Assembly: GCF_000620845.1 (NCBI RefSeq)
Contig: NZ_KK211189.1
Location: forward strand, 883,662 to 947,661
Source of the DNA: Exiguobacterium marinum DSM 16307
Lineage (GTDB): Bacteria > Bacillota > Bacilli > Exiguobacteriales > Exiguobacteriaceae
Reading direction: 5' to 3'
Length of the DNA stretch: 64,000 nucleotides
Made by a program: the position numbers and the translations under genes. This document shows, one piece after another, positions 23,978-33,250 of the stretch (the first letter of the stretch is position 1; each line of letters starts with the position of its first letter). The notes beneath the pieces are model-generated. The model searched no databases. It saw only the letters and a list, made by a program, of their open reading frames with translations, and was not told the DNA's origin.

Positions 23978-26485
23978 TCAACTCGATAATGCTTTTTTAT
24001 ATTGCTCGAAGAAGACTTCGATGTCTTCCGCCGGCAAAGGACGATTGTAATAATACCCTTGTGCCTGATTGCACGATTCGGCTTTTAGGAAAGCGACTTG
24101 ATTCTCCGTCTCGACGCCTTCCGCGATGACGTTCAAATCGAGCTCGTGCGCCATGCGGATAATTGTTTTGACGAGAGCCGCGTCCTTTTCGTCGCTCTCG
24201 ATATTTTTTGTGAAGTGCTGGTCGATCTTCAGCGTATCAATCGGGAACAGCTTCAAGTAACTGAGTGATGAATAACCGGTCCCGAAGTCGTCGATGGAGA
24301 GGTGGACGCCGAGGGCGACGAGCTCATGCATCGTCTCGATGGCGCGGTCTGCACTTTGGATGACGCTCTCGGTCAACTCGAGTTCTAAATACTGCGCGTC
24401 GAGACCTGATGAGTCGAGTGCGCGGCTGACGACTTCCGGCAAGTCTTTTTGAGCGAACTGAATGGCCGAGATGTTGACGGCGACCCGAAACGGGGGAATG
24501 CCGGCATCTTGCCACGCCTTGTTTTGGCGACACGCCTCATTCAAGACGAACTCGCCGAGACGATGGATGCTCCCTGTTTCCTCAGCAATCGGAATGAACT
24601 CGCCAGGCGAAATCATCCCGAGTTCTGGATGTTGCCAACGGACGAGCGCTTCCATGCCAATTAACGTTTCCGTCTCCAGTTGGATCTGCGGTTGATAGTG
24701 GACGGTGAACTCGCCACGTCCAATCCCTTTCCGGAGTGCCATCGACAAGTTCGAACGACGGGAAACCGACTCGTTCAGTTCGTTCGTGAAGAACCGATAG
24801 CCGTTCTTGCCGTCGGCCTTCGCCCGGTACATAGCGATGTCAGCGTTTTTGATTAAATCCTCTGCCGTATCCCCGTCGGACGGATGGAGACTGATCCCGA
24901 TCGAGGCACCGGTGAACACTTCCTCGTTTTCGAGCTCGAACGGAGGATTCAGGACATTGATCAGTTCTTGCGCACGATGGGCCGCGAGGTTACTTTTCGT
25001 ATGCGGCGACAAGATGATAAACTCATCTCCGCCGAGACGGGCGAGCGTGTCCGACTTTTGAATCGTCGATTGGATGCGGGTCGTCACTTGTTTCAAGAAC
25101 TGGTCGCCGGTCGAGTGGCCGAACCGGTCGTTGATGACCTTGAAGTTGTCCAAGTCGATATAGTACAAGGCAAACTGTTCAGATTGAGACTGGCCGAGAA
25201 GGGCGTCGAGTCGGTCGCTGAATAGACGACGGTTCGGGAGACCGGTGAGCGGGTCCAAATAGACGAGGTCGTTGATTTGCGCCTCGATTCGTTTCCGTTC
25301 ACTGATGTCACGGATAATGCTACTGAAGAAGATGCCCTTGTCCGTCTTCCACGTTCCGAGCGACATCTCGATTGGCACTTCGACACCGTCTTTTCGTAAT
25401 CCGATGAGTTCGACCGTCTGACCGATGACGCGTTTTTCATCCGTCGCTTCATAACGCTTCATCCCGCGCTCATGAGCCTCGCGGAAACGTTCTGGAATGA
25501 TGGCGACAATCGATTGTCCGAGCATCTCGTCTGTTGTATAACCGAACAAGTCGGTCGCCCCTTGGTTCCACTGAAGGATGGTGCGATTGTGATCGGCGAC
25601 GATGATGGCATCCGAGGCAGATTCGATGATGGATTCGAATTTTAATTCTAGTTCTTCCGACTGTGCCTCGAGTTGTGATGCCGTCCGGAGCGAGATGTAC
25701 ATCAAGATGAATAGTGTCATGACGCTCGCCGCAATGACATAGGCGAGTAGGGTGCTGTCGACGGCATAGTCGCTGACCGGTTTGGCCGCACCTTCCATCG
25801 GGGTGAAACGGGCTGCGCCCATCCCGACATAATGCATACTAGAAACGGCAACCCCAATCAAGACCGAACTGGCTAGACGGCGCCAATGGAATCGCGAGAC
25901 GTTTGGGATATAAAAGAGAATATATAGTCCGACGAGCGACGCAACGAAGGCGACGATGGCAGATGCAATCCACATGATGGGGTCGTATGTGAGGATGGCG
26001 TTCATTTGCATCGCTTCCATCCCGATGTAATGCATGGAGACGATGCCGACGCTAATCAAGAAGGCACCGAAGACGAGCTGGATGGGTCGTGTCTCCGGAT
26101 GGCTGATCATCCAAAAGGCAAGTCCGGAAGCGACGACGGCCGGCACGATGGATAATAGTACGATGCCGAGATGGTACGTCACATCATCGTGCAAGTGAAA
26201 CGCCAGCATACCGATGAAGTGCATGGCCCAAATGCCGAGACCGAGGCTGAAGGCACCAGCGACGACCCACCTGAGTCGCGAGGCGTGCTTCGCATATTTC
26301 AAACGACTGCTAATATCGAGAGCGACACCGGCAGCGAAGATGGCGACAGCGATGGAAAGAATGACGAGTGGGAAGTTATATGAGCTACTCAAGTGATGTT
26401 CGATGAGAAACAGTCCTTTCAATTTCAAATGGTACAAAGAATGAATGAAAAAGTGCTTTATTAGAGTAGCACACTCGGGAATCAC
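23978..26485 (-). CDS. Membrane c-di-GMP signalling protein: MHYT-PAS-GGDEF-EAL
   Basis: Up to 835 residues. The N-terminal MHYT sensor (about 35-260) has the three copies of its motif: MHFIGM, MHYIGM and MHYVGM, thought to bind copper and sense O2, CO or NO. A PAS domain follows (about 285-400, ADHNRTILQWNQGATDLFGYT). GGDEF is intact (LARLGGDEFIIL), so diguanylate cyclase activity is possible. The EAL domain keeps GMEALVRWQHP, DDFGTGYSSLSYLK and the late E in VIAEGVET, so phosphodiesterase activity is also plausible. The start is uncertain: the GTG at 26485 has a poor RBS, while AAAGGA sits nine nt before an ATC codon at 26404. Single gene with its own terminator. Confidence 0.93.
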   Translation of the reverse strand: MIPECATLIKHFFIHSLYHLKLKGLFLIEHHLSSSYNFPLVILSIAVAIFAAGVALDISSRLKYAKHASRLRWVVAGAFSLGLGIWAMHFIGMLAFHLHDDVTYHLGIVLLSIVPAVVASGLAFWMISHPETRPIQLVFGAFLISVGIVSMHYIGMEAMQMNAILTYDPIMWIASAIVAFVASLVGLYILFYIPNVSRFHWRRLASSVLIGVAVSSMHYVGMGAARFTPMEGAAKPVSDYAVDSTLLAYVIAASVMTLFILMYISLRTASQLEAQSEELELKFESIIESASDAIIVADHNRTILQWNQGATDLFGYTTDEMLGQSIVAIIPERFREAHERGMKRYEATDEKRVIGQTVELIGLRKDGVEVPIEMSLGTWKTDKGIFFSSIIRDISERKRIEAQINDLVYLDPLTGLPNRRLFSDRLDALLGQSQSEQFALYYIDLDNFKVINDRFGHSTGDQFLKQVTTRIQSTIQKSDTLARLGGDEFIILSPHTKSNLAAHRAQELINVLNPPFELENEEVFTGASIGISLHPSDGDTAEDLIKNADIAMYRAKADGKNGYRFFTNELNESVSRRSNLSMALRKGIGRGEFTVHYQPQIQLETETLIGMEALVRWQHPELGMISPGEFIPIAEETGSIHRLGEFVLNEACRQNKAWQDAGIPPFRVAVNISAIQFAQKDLPEVVSRALDSSGLDAQYLELELTESVIQSADRAIETMHELVALGVHLSIDDFGTGYSSLSYLKLFPIDTLKIDQHFTKNIESDEKDAALVKTIIRMAHELDLNVIAEGVETENQVAFLKAESCNQAQGYYYNRPLPAEDIEVFFEQYKKALSS

Positions 26486-26594
26486 GCTTCTTGCCTACTT
26501 TTGTAAGGTGGGTCAATCATTTGCATGAATCACACATTGCGGAATTATTTTCGAAACGGTATCGTTAGATGAAGAAGAGAAAGGGTGATGCTTG

Positions 26595-27443
26595 ATGGAA
26601 ACGATGAACGGGACGGCCCGCATCCGTGGTGCCTATTCGACACTGAGCAAGAAAGAACAACGTATTGCCGACTATATTTTGAAGCAACCAGAAAAAATCA
26701 TTCATCATACGATCAATCAGGTGGCAGATGACCTCGATGTGGCAGAGTCGACTGTGTTTCGTTTTTGTCAGCGTGTCGGATTCAAAGGCTATCAGGCGCT
26801 AAAAATCGCACTCGCCTCAGATGTCGTCGCACCGCTCCAAGATATTCATGAAGATATTACCGAGACGGATACCGTACTCGAAATCGCAGAGAAAATTTTT
26901 TCGACGAACGGAAAGACGATCGAGTCGACGCGTCAGATTTTAGAGGGTGCTTCTCTTGAGAAGACGGTCGAGCAGTTCCTCAAAGCACGCCGCATCGAAT
27001 TCTTCGGGAGCGGCGGGTCGGCCGTCGTCGCCCTAGACGCGTATCATAAGTTTGTCCGGAGCGGGCTTCAAGTGAGCGCAATCCTCGAGTCGCATATGCA
27101 GCTGATGTCGGCCTCACAATTGACGACAGCAGACCTAGCCGTCGTCATCTCGCATTCCGGTGCCTCGAAAGAGACACTTGATATCGCCAAACTCTTAAAA
27201 GAGAAGGGTGTGCCGATGATCGCCATCACGAACTATGCGAAGTCGCCTCTCTCAAAAATCGCGGACGTGTCGCTCTACACCGTGTCCCAAGAAACGGCGT
27301 TCCGTTCAGAGGCGCTCGCTTCCCGCATCGCCGAACTCAGTCTGATCGATGCGTTGTTCACGGCTGTCATGATGCGTCGAGGCGAGGCGGCCCGGACGTC
27401 GCTTCAACAGATGCGTGAGGCGATTTCGATGCGCCGAATCTGA
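26595..27443 (+). CDS. MurR/RpiR family transcriptional regulator (HTH_6 + SIS)
   Basis: 282 residues. N-terminal HTH_6 domain: TLSKKEQRIADYILKQPEKI (about 16-35) and DLDVAESTVFRFCQRVGFKGYQALK (about 48-72). C-terminal SIS sugar-phosphate domain from about 125 to 265: RIEFFGSGGSAVVALDAYHKF and VISHSGASKETLDIAKLLKEKG. The SIS ligand pocket usually senses a phosphosugar. AAAGGG lies nine to ten nt before the ATG at 26595; a TTG three bases earlier is less likely. It sits between two 6-phosphogluconate dehydrogenase loci and is a reasonable candidate for gluconate control. Confidence 0.9.
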   Translation: METMNGTARIRGAYSTLSKKEQRIADYILKQPEKIIHHTINQVADDLDVAESTVFRFCQRVGFKGYQALKIALASDVVAPLQDIHEDITETDTVLEIAEKIFSTNGKTIESTRQILEGASLEKTVEQFLKARRIEFFGSGGSAVVALDAYHKFVRSGLQVSAILESHMQLMSASQLTTADLAVVISHSGASKETLDIAKLLKEKGVPMIAITNYAKSPLSKIADVSLYTVSQETAFRSEALASRIAELSLIDALFTAVMMRRGEAARTSLQQMREAISMRRI

Positions 27444-27526
27444 GCGAAATAGGGTTAGTTTCTACAAAAAGGTGGAAATTATAAACCCTGAGAGCAAAGC
27501 GAGGCTTAGAGAGAGAAGGTGGACCG

Positions 27527-27913
27527 ATGAACCATATTGATTTTTTATCTTCCGACCACTACAACGAGTTCAAACGGTTGGCACAACGGCTCACGGATCC
27601 GGGCAGTACCGGTCGAGAATATTTCGCCGCGTTGTATGTGATTGCGGGAAACACCCATGTTCGTGAACGGTTGCTTCCTTATATGGATTTAGAGGCAGGG
27701 AAGATTCGGACCTCGACCATCATCGATGACAATACGTTTGATAAACGAGAATTTGTGCTCACCAAGCTCGTCATCCATCTGTATAACTCAAAAGAATGGG
27801 TCCTTCCGACCGAGTTGATTGCCTTGCCGGAAGAAGACTATAAGTTGGCGATGCAAGCAATCACGCTATGCCGCAATGAACAATTTGACGGGGTCACGAT
27901 CCCGAACGACTGA
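27527..27913 (+). CDS. Small conserved protein, DUF6075-like
   Basis: 128 residues, soluble, acidic. FLSSDHYNEFKRLAQR, REYFAALYVIAGN and WVLPTELIALPEEDYKLAMQAI resemble, as far as I recall, the DUF6075 family of small Firmicute proteins. No catalytic motif visible. AGAGAGAAGGTGG precedes the ATG. Followed by a terminator, so monocistronic. Confidence 0.65.
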   Translation: MNHIDFLSSDHYNEFKRLAQRLTDPGSTGREYFAALYVIAGNTHVRERLLPYMDLEAGKIRTSTIIDDNTFDKREFVLTKLVIHLYNSKEWVLPTELIALPEEDYKLAMQAITLCRNEQFDGVTIPND

Positions 27914-27915
27914 TG

Positions 27916-27947
27916 ACACCCTGTTTTGTTGGAAACAGGGTGTTTTT
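27916..27947 (+). terminator. Terminator of the DUF6075-like gene
   Basis: CACCCTGTTT pairs with AAACAGGGTG, followed by TTTTT. Confidence 0.88.
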
Positions 27948-27973
27948 CGTCGAGCCATAGAGGAGGGAATTCC

Positions 27974-29557
27974 GTGTCACTCACCACATCGATGTTAACC
28001 ATTTTACTGATGCTCATGTTGCTCATCATGATCACGCCACCGCTCTTGATTTTTTATCTGTGGCGGCGTGACCGGAACCAACGCGAACACTCCGTCCTCC
28101 GGAACTTCCCGATTCTCGGAAAGTTGCGCTATATATTTGAGAAGATGGGACCTGAACTTCGGCAATACTTGTTCTTGAACGACAATGAGGCGAAGCCGTT
28201 CTCGCGGAACGAGTACGAGGCGGCCGTCATTGCCGGGAAATATAAGTCGCGCATCATCGGATTCGGTTCGGAGCGAGACTTTGAGGCAGGCGGATTTTAT
28301 CTTCCGAATGCCCTCTACCCGACGAACCGGAACGAGCTACGCATCGACAATTCAACCAAGGTATCGACGTGGGTGTATGAACTCGATGAAGACAATCTCT
28401 TTACCCGAAAAGAGCATCTCGTCGAACGAGACATCTCCCCGTACTTATTAACAGAAGAAGATATCATCATCATCGGGAAAGAGACGTGTCGGGAGCCGTT
28501 TTATGTCCGAGGTCTCGTCGGTCAGTCGGCCATGAGCTTCGGTTCGCTCGGCGACAAGGCAATCACAGCCCTCTCGATTGGGCTTGGTCGTGCGGGTGGT
28601 ACATGGATGAACACGGGGGAGGGCGGATTGTCCGATTATCATTTAAAAGGTAACGTCGATATCATCTGTCAGATTGGACCGGCGCTCTTCGGTGTAAGGG
28701 ATGAAGACGGTAGGTTTTCAGTCGAGGCGTTCAAACAAAAGAGTAATCTTCCGCAAGTGAAAGCGTTCGAACTGAAACTCGCGCAAGGGGCGAAGACGCG
28801 TGGGGGACATATCGATGGCTCGAAAGTGACCGAGGAGATCGCCCGCATCCGTCATGTGCGCGTCGGGGAAACCATTGACAGCCCGAACCGCTTCTCTGAA
28901 TTTCACACCCATGCGGAATTGTTGGCGTTTGTTGAGAGGTTACGTGAAATCGGTGGGAAGCCGGTCGGCATCAAACTTGTAGTTGGGAAGTTGCAAGACA
29001 TTGACTCGCTCGTCCGAGAGATGGCGAGATCTCAAATTGTACCTGATTTCATCACCATCGACGGGAGTGAAGGGGGTACGGGTGCGACGTATCAAGAGCT
29101 TGCGGATACAGTCGGTTTACCGCTGAAGGCGGCGCTCCCTTACGTGCATCACCTTCTCATCGAGCACGGTTTGCGAGACCGAGTCAAACTGTTCGCCTCT
29201 GGGAAACTCATCACGGCGGATAAGATAGCCATCGCACTCGCGCTCGGCGCAGACCTCGTCAATATCGCTCGCGGACTTATGTTCAATGTCGGGTGCATCC
29301 AGGCACAGGTTTGCCACACGAACCGCTGCCCGGTCGGTGTCGCAACGACCGATGCGAAACTGCAGCGTGCTCTCGTTGTCGAAGAGAAGAGCTTTCGGGT
29401 GACGAACTATATCATTTCACTTCGGGAAGGACTATACAATATGACGGCTGCGGCAGGGGTCCGTTCACCGACGGAATTGGCTCAGGAACATGTGATTTAT
29501 GAAGAGTCGGACGGTCGGTTAAAATCAGTATTAGATATGATTGAGACTATGTTATAA
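27974..29557 (+). CDS. FMN-binding glutamate-synthase-family protein (YerD-like)
   Basis: 527 residues from a GTG with AGGAGGG six nt upstream. One N-terminal membrane helix (about 8-30, LTILLMLMLLIMITPPLLIF-like) is followed by WRRDRNQRE. The body is the GltB FMN/central domain: SAMSFGSLGDKAITALS, GEGGLSDYH, GAKTRGGHIDGSKV, TIDGSEGGTGATY, and the cysteine cluster in CIQAQVCHTNRCPVGVAT, which in GltB binds a 3Fe-4S cluster. It lacks the amidotransferase and GXGXG domains, so it is not a full glutamate synthase. Relatives such as B. subtilis YerD are of unknown function. Confidence 0.87.
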   Translation: MSLTTSMLTILLMLMLLIMITPPLLIFYLWRRDRNQREHSVLRNFPILGKLRYIFEKMGPELRQYLFLNDNEAKPFSRNEYEAAVIAGKYKSRIIGFGSERDFEAGGFYLPNALYPTNRNELRIDNSTKVSTWVYELDEDNLFTRKEHLVERDISPYLLTEEDIIIIGKETCREPFYVRGLVGQSAMSFGSLGDKAITALSIGLGRAGGTWMNTGEGGLSDYHLKGNVDIICQIGPALFGVRDEDGRFSVEAFKQKSNLPQVKAFELKLAQGAKTRGGHIDGSKVTEEIARIRHVRVGETIDSPNRFSEFHTHAELLAFVERLREIGGKPVGIKLVVGKLQDIDSLVREMARSQIVPDFITIDGSEGGTGATYQELADTVGLPLKAALPYVHHLLIEHGLRDRVKLFASGKLITADKIAIALALGADLVNIARGLMFNVGCIQAQVCHTNRCPVGVATTDAKLQRALVVEEKSFRVTNYIISLREGLYNMTAAAGVRSPTELAQEHVIYEESDGRLKSVLDMIETML

Positions 29558-29634
29558 ATTACGTAATTTGGCTTTAGGAAGTATGAAGAGTGGGGAAAAC
29601 GTAATTGAAACCATTTCATGTTGGGAGGGATTAG

Positions 29635-30249
29635 ATGAAAGCTCTATTCTTGAACTGTACGTTAAAAGGTGGCGACACGACGTCGCATACGGAAGGGTTG
29701 ATTCGTGATATCTTGCCACACTTCGATTTACTCGGGGTCGAATCGGAAATCGTTCGCATCGTCGACTATAATGTTTCTTTTGGGGTGACGGAGGACGAAG
29801 GAAACGGGGATGAATGGCCACGGATTTTTGAGAAGGTGAAAGAGTCAGACATCGTCGTCATCGGCACACCACTTTGGCTCGGTGAGAAGAGCAGCGTTGC
29901 GACACAAGTGATTGAACGGTTATACGGTGGTAGCGGGCTGACGAACGAGTTAGGACAGGCGATCTACTACAACAAAGTCGGTGGGGTCGTCGTCACGGGG
30001 AATGAAGACGGGGCGAAACATGCGTGTGCCGGCATTCTTTATGCTTTGTCGCATATCGGCTTCACCGTGCCACCGAACGTCGACACGTATTGGGTCGGGG
30101 AAGCAGGACCAGGTGACTCATATATCGATGCCGGGCGCGACAACGAGTTCACGAAGTCACATGGGGAGACGATGGCGTATAATCTCGTGCACTTCGCGAG
30201 AATGTTGAAAGCGAATCCGATTCCGCCAGAGGGAAATACGATGGAATGA
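29635..30249 (+). CDS. Flavodoxin-like NAD(P)H-dependent oxidoreductase
   Basis: 204 residues. The flavodoxin-like FMN-binding fold is seen in MKALFLNCTLKGGDTTSHTEGL (phosphate loop), SDIVVIGTPLWLGEKSSVATQVIER (flavin-contacting loop) and GGVVVTGNEDGAKHACAGILYALSHIGF. Similar proteins are annotated NADPH-dependent FMN reductase or flavodoxin family; the electron acceptor is unknown. GGGAGGG precedes the ATG. Followed by a strong terminator. Confidence 0.85.
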   Translation: MKALFLNCTLKGGDTTSHTEGLIRDILPHFDLLGVESEIVRIVDYNVSFGVTEDEGNGDEWPRIFEKVKESDIVVIGTPLWLGEKSSVATQVIERLYGGSGLTNELGQAIYYNKVGGVVVTGNEDGAKHACAGILYALSHIGFTVPPNVDTYWVGEAGPGDSYIDAGRDNEFTKSHGETMAYNLVHFARMLKANPIPPEGNTME

Positions 30250-30254
30250 AGTAT

Positions 30255-30285
30255 GGCCTCGGCACACGCCGAGGCCTAATTTTTA
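30255..30285 (+). terminator. Terminator of the flavodoxin-like gene
   Basis: GGCCTCGGC-ACAC-GCCGAGGCC, then TAATTTTT. It also lies at the end of the convergent 6-phosphogluconate dehydrogenase gene. Confidence 0.88.
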
Positions 30286-31167
30286 CTCTTTTTTCTCCAC
30301 TGCATGCCCACCGAACTCATTCCTGAGCGCGGCGACGACTTTCCCTGAGAACGTGTCGTCTTGTAGCGAACGTTGTCGCATCATGAGAGAGAGGGCGATG
30401 ACCGGTGTCGGCACGTCATACTCGAGTGCCGTTTCGACTGTCCATTTCCCTTCTCCTGACGCATGCATGACTCCTCGAATATCATCGAGCTTCGCATCTT
30501 TCGAAAATGCGCTTTCGGTCAGCTCCATCAACCAAGAACGGATGACCGATCCATGATTCCATACGCGTGCGACATCCTCATACTCATAGTCGAACGGGCT
30601 TTTTTCGAGCACTTCGAACCCTTCGGCAATCGCCTGCATCATCCCGTACTCAATCCCGTTATGCACCATCTTCAAGAAGTGACCACTTCCGCTTGGCCCC
30701 GCGTAAAGATATCCCTGGTCGGTCGAGACGTCTTGAAAGAGTTGCTCGATTTTTCCGAACGCCTCCATATCGCCCCCGATCATCGTACACGCTCCGTGAC
30801 GGGCTCCTTCCATGCCACCACTCGTCCCGACGTCAAAGAAATATATGAGTTTTTCTTTGAAATGGTCAGCGCGCCGCATCGACTCTTTATAGTTCGAGTT
30901 CCCTCCGTCGATGACGATATCACCAGGTGAGAGGGCGTCATACAAGTCGTTGAGTACATGCTCGGTCACTTCGCCAGCTGGTACCATCACCCAGATGACA
31001 CGTGGTGCCTGAAGCGCCGAAACGACTTCTTCTAGCGATGATTTTGTTTCAAATTGACTCGTTGACACATTTCCCGGGTCATAGCCATGGACGTGATGTC
31101 CATTGTCCGTTAAATTCAGAGCCAGGTTCAGTCCCATTTTACCAAGTCCAATCATGCCGATTTCCAT
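30283..31167 (-). CDS. 6-phosphogluconate dehydrogenase, decarboxylating (short form), copy 2
   Basis: 294 residues. It has every landmark of copy 1: GMIGLGKMGLNLA, DGGNSNYKESMRRAD, GTSGGMEGARHGACTMIGG and GHFLKMVHNGIEYGMM. The C-terminal half is nearly the same in both, while the NAD-binding half differs more (GYDPGNVSTSQF here, GTDVGNVTSDAF in copy 1), which could shift cofactor preference. No gluconate genes are attached, so this may be the housekeeping oxidative pentose-phosphate or NADPH-generating copy. Single gene. Confidence 0.92.
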   Translation of the reverse strand: MEIGMIGLGKMGLNLALNLTDNGHHVHGYDPGNVSTSQFETKSSLEEVVSALQAPRVIWVMVPAGEVTEHVLNDLYDALSPGDIVIDGGNSNYKESMRRADHFKEKLIYFFDVGTSGGMEGARHGACTMIGGDMEAFGKIEQLFQDVSTDQGYLYAGPSGSGHFLKMVHNGIEYGMMQAIAEGFEVLEKSPFDYEYEDVARVWNHGSVIRSWLMELTESAFSKDAKLDDIRGVMHASGEGKWTVETALEYDVPTPVIALSLMMRQRSLQDDTFSGKVVAALRNEFGGHAVEKKE

Positions 31168-31293
31168 TCTTCCACCCCATTTTTAAAATTTACTCTTCTA
31201 TAGGGCATACCCGAAATACAGCTTGCTCAAAAGGACAGGTTGATTGAGGTGTAGAATGATATAGATGAATACTTTATTGAAAGGCGGGCAGCT

Positions 31294-32139
31294 ATGGGAG
31301 AGAATTTGTTTCGTTTGGCGGTGGACGTCAGGCACCGCTTCAAAGATCATCACATAAATGACTATAGCGCGACACTGGCCTTCTTCTGGTTTTTAGCCAT
31401 CTTCCCGACGTTCTTTGTCCTCTTTGCCGTGATGGCATGGTTTCAAATTGATGATGCACTTCTCATCGAACAGATTGAGACGCTCATTCCAGGTTCGAGT
31501 GTCCGTGAGCTGTTGTCGGTCGTCTATGATGTCAGTGGGAATTTAAACGGAGGCTTGTTGTCAGTCAGTGCGATTATCGCGTTTTGGTCTGCTTCGAACG
31601 GGACGGCGCGACTCGTCAAACTGACCGTATTCGCTTATGGAGAAACGGAGGCGCGGGGTTACATTTTCCGTCGGTTGATTGGGTTACTCGTGATTTTAGC
31701 AGGCAGTATAGGTGCCGTCATCTTGATTGTCTTTCATCTATTTGGTCAGGAGTTTGTTCAACTTATTTATGCTCTTTATCCTGAAGTCGAAGAGTTTGAC
31801 CGGTTGTCGACGGTGACACGCTATACGGTCTCAACGCTCATCCTGATTATTGCATTCTCACTTTTCTATAAAATCGCACCACAACAGCGTGTGCGGTTCA
31901 TGGAAACGATTCCGGGAGCCGTGTTTGCGGTCATCTCGTGGCAATTGTTATCAACCGGATACAGTATCTATGTCGAACGTTTCTCAATCCTCGGTGACAC
32001 ATACGGCACGATTGGTGCGGTCATCTTGCTGCAAATTTGGCTCTATTTGACGGCTGCGACGATGCTGATTGGTGCGGAAATCAATGCTGCTTGGTCGAAC
32101 CATATGACACGTCAACCGGAGAGGACGCACTTTCCGTGA
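31294..32139 (+). CDS. YihY/BrkB family membrane protein
   Basis: 281 residues with six membrane segments. Family landmarks: HHINDYSATLAFFWFLAIFPTFFVLFA (about 26-52), FWSASNGTARLVKLTVFAYGE near 105, and GTYGTIGAVILLQIWLYLTAATMLIGAEINA near 240. Family members were once called ribonuclease BN in error; the true role (transport or envelope function) is unsettled. AAAGGCGGG precedes the ATG. No attached genes. Confidence 0.88.
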   Translation: MGENLFRLAVDVRHRFKDHHINDYSATLAFFWFLAIFPTFFVLFAVMAWFQIDDALLIEQIETLIPGSSVRELLSVVYDVSGNLNGGLLSVSAIIAFWSASNGTARLVKLTVFAYGETEARGYIFRRLIGLLVILAGSIGAVILIVFHLFGQEFVQLIYALYPEVEEFDRLSTVTRYTVSTLILIIAFSLFYKIAPQQRVRFMETIPGAVFAVISWQLLSTGYSIYVERFSILGDTYGTIGAVILLQIWLYLTAATMLIGAEINAAWSNHMTRQPERTHFP

Positions 32140-32240
32140 CAAATGAGGGGATATGACTATCATTTTTTGTGAACATACTTTAAAACAACCCGACCGCCGG
32201 GAATAAAATAGTACTATTTCACGGAAGAAGGTGTGGCCAC

Positions 32241-33164
32241 GTGGCGAAACAACGTAAACCATCAAAGTGGAAAATCGTACTAAGGGTTGTAGCAGGCGTC
32301 ATGGCCTTGTTGCTCATTACAGGTGGAGCATTTGTCTGGTCGATGGTACAGGAAGTCGATGACACGGTTGCGCAAGTGAATGACAATTTAAAGATTAGCA
32401 AAGAACGTAAACAAGTGGAGACAATCGAACGAAAAGAAGCGGTTTCGATTTTATTGTTAGGAATTGACCGTCGGGGGAGCGAACAAGGACGGAGTGACTC
32501 AATCATCGTCCTGACGCTCAACCCTGAACTCGATGAAGGAGCGATGCTGTCGATTCCGCGGGACACAAAGACGGAGATTGTCGGAAAGGGGACACGTGAC
32601 AAAATCAATCATGCTTATGCATTTGGTGGGGCCGAAATGGCCATGAACACGGTCGAGAACTTCCTCGATATCCCGATTGATTATGTCATCGAAACAGATA
32701 TGGAAGCGTTCAGTGATGTGGTCGATGCGCTCGGCGGGATCACGGTCATGAACAAATTCGCCTTTGCGACAGACGGATTTACGTTTCCTGTCGGTGAAGT
32801 GAAGTTAGATGGAGAAGCAGCGCTCGCTTACACCCGAATGCGCTATGATGATCCGAATGGTGACTTTGGACGACAAGAACGTCAGCGAGACGTCGTCGCC
32901 GCCATCGTCGAACAGGGGCGGACGGACTTCTCTCTCGACAAGGTCACTGCGTTACTCGATGTCGTCGGAAATCAAGCGAAGACGAATATCGAACTCAATG
33001 AATTCGTCTCATTGTCGACAGACTATATGAACGCATTTCGTAATGCGAGCGTCTTACGACTAGAAGGTACAGGAGGTTTAGAAGGGGATGGAATCTATTA
33101 TTGGAATCCGGACGAGACCTCGTTGAGTGGCCTACAGGAAGAATTGAAGCGATTGATGGAGTGA
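32241..33164 (+). CDS. LytR-CpsA-Psr (LCP) family cell-wall polymer transferase
   Basis: 307 residues from GTG with GAAGGTG upstream. Basic N-terminus, one membrane anchor (about 12-32), then the extracellular LCP domain: SILLLGIDRRGSEQGRSDSIIVLTLNP, LSIPRDTKTEI, KINHAYAFGG, LAYTRMRYDDPNGDFGRQERQRDVV. The conserved Arg/Asp residues that bind the polyprenyl pyrophosphate are present. LCP enzymes ligate teichoic acid or capsule to peptidoglycan. Which polymer is unknown. It lies just upstream of the CpsB-type phosphatase region but ends in its own terminator. Confidence 0.92.
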   Translation: MAKQRKPSKWKIVLRVVAGVMALLLITGGAFVWSMVQEVDDTVAQVNDNLKISKERKQVETIERKEAVSILLLGIDRRGSEQGRSDSIIVLTLNPELDEGAMLSIPRDTKTEIVGKGTRDKINHAYAFGGAEMAMNTVENFLDIPIDYVIETDMEAFSDVVDALGGITVMNKFAFATDGFTFPVGEVKLDGEAALAYTRMRYDDPNGDFGRQERQRDVVAAIVEQGRTDFSLDKVTALLDVVGNQAKTNIELNEFVSLSTDYMNAFRNASVLRLEGTGGLEGDGIYYWNPDETSLSGLQEELKRLME

Positions 33165-33165
33165 G

Positions 33166-33194
33166 CTGTCTGACTAAGGTCAGGCAGTTTTTTT
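33166..33194 (+). terminator. Terminator of the LCP gene
   Basis: CTGTCTGAC pairs with GTCAGGCAG (one G-T pair) around a TAAG loop, then seven Ts. Confidence 0.88.
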
Positions 33195-33250
33195 GTTTCA
33201 AACCGAACAGAAAGTGGGAGAAATAAAGAGATGCCAAGGAGGGATGAATC

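Noticed and set aside
26521-26560. GGAATTATTTTC before the RpiR gene at 26595, resembling half of the 13-bp palindrome
   Set aside because: Only one half-site matches and the symmetry is broken, so I did not count it as a third operator.
27974-29557. Full glutamate synthase large subunit
   Set aside because: Only the FMN-binding central domain is present; amidotransferase and GXGXG domains are absent and a membrane helix is added.
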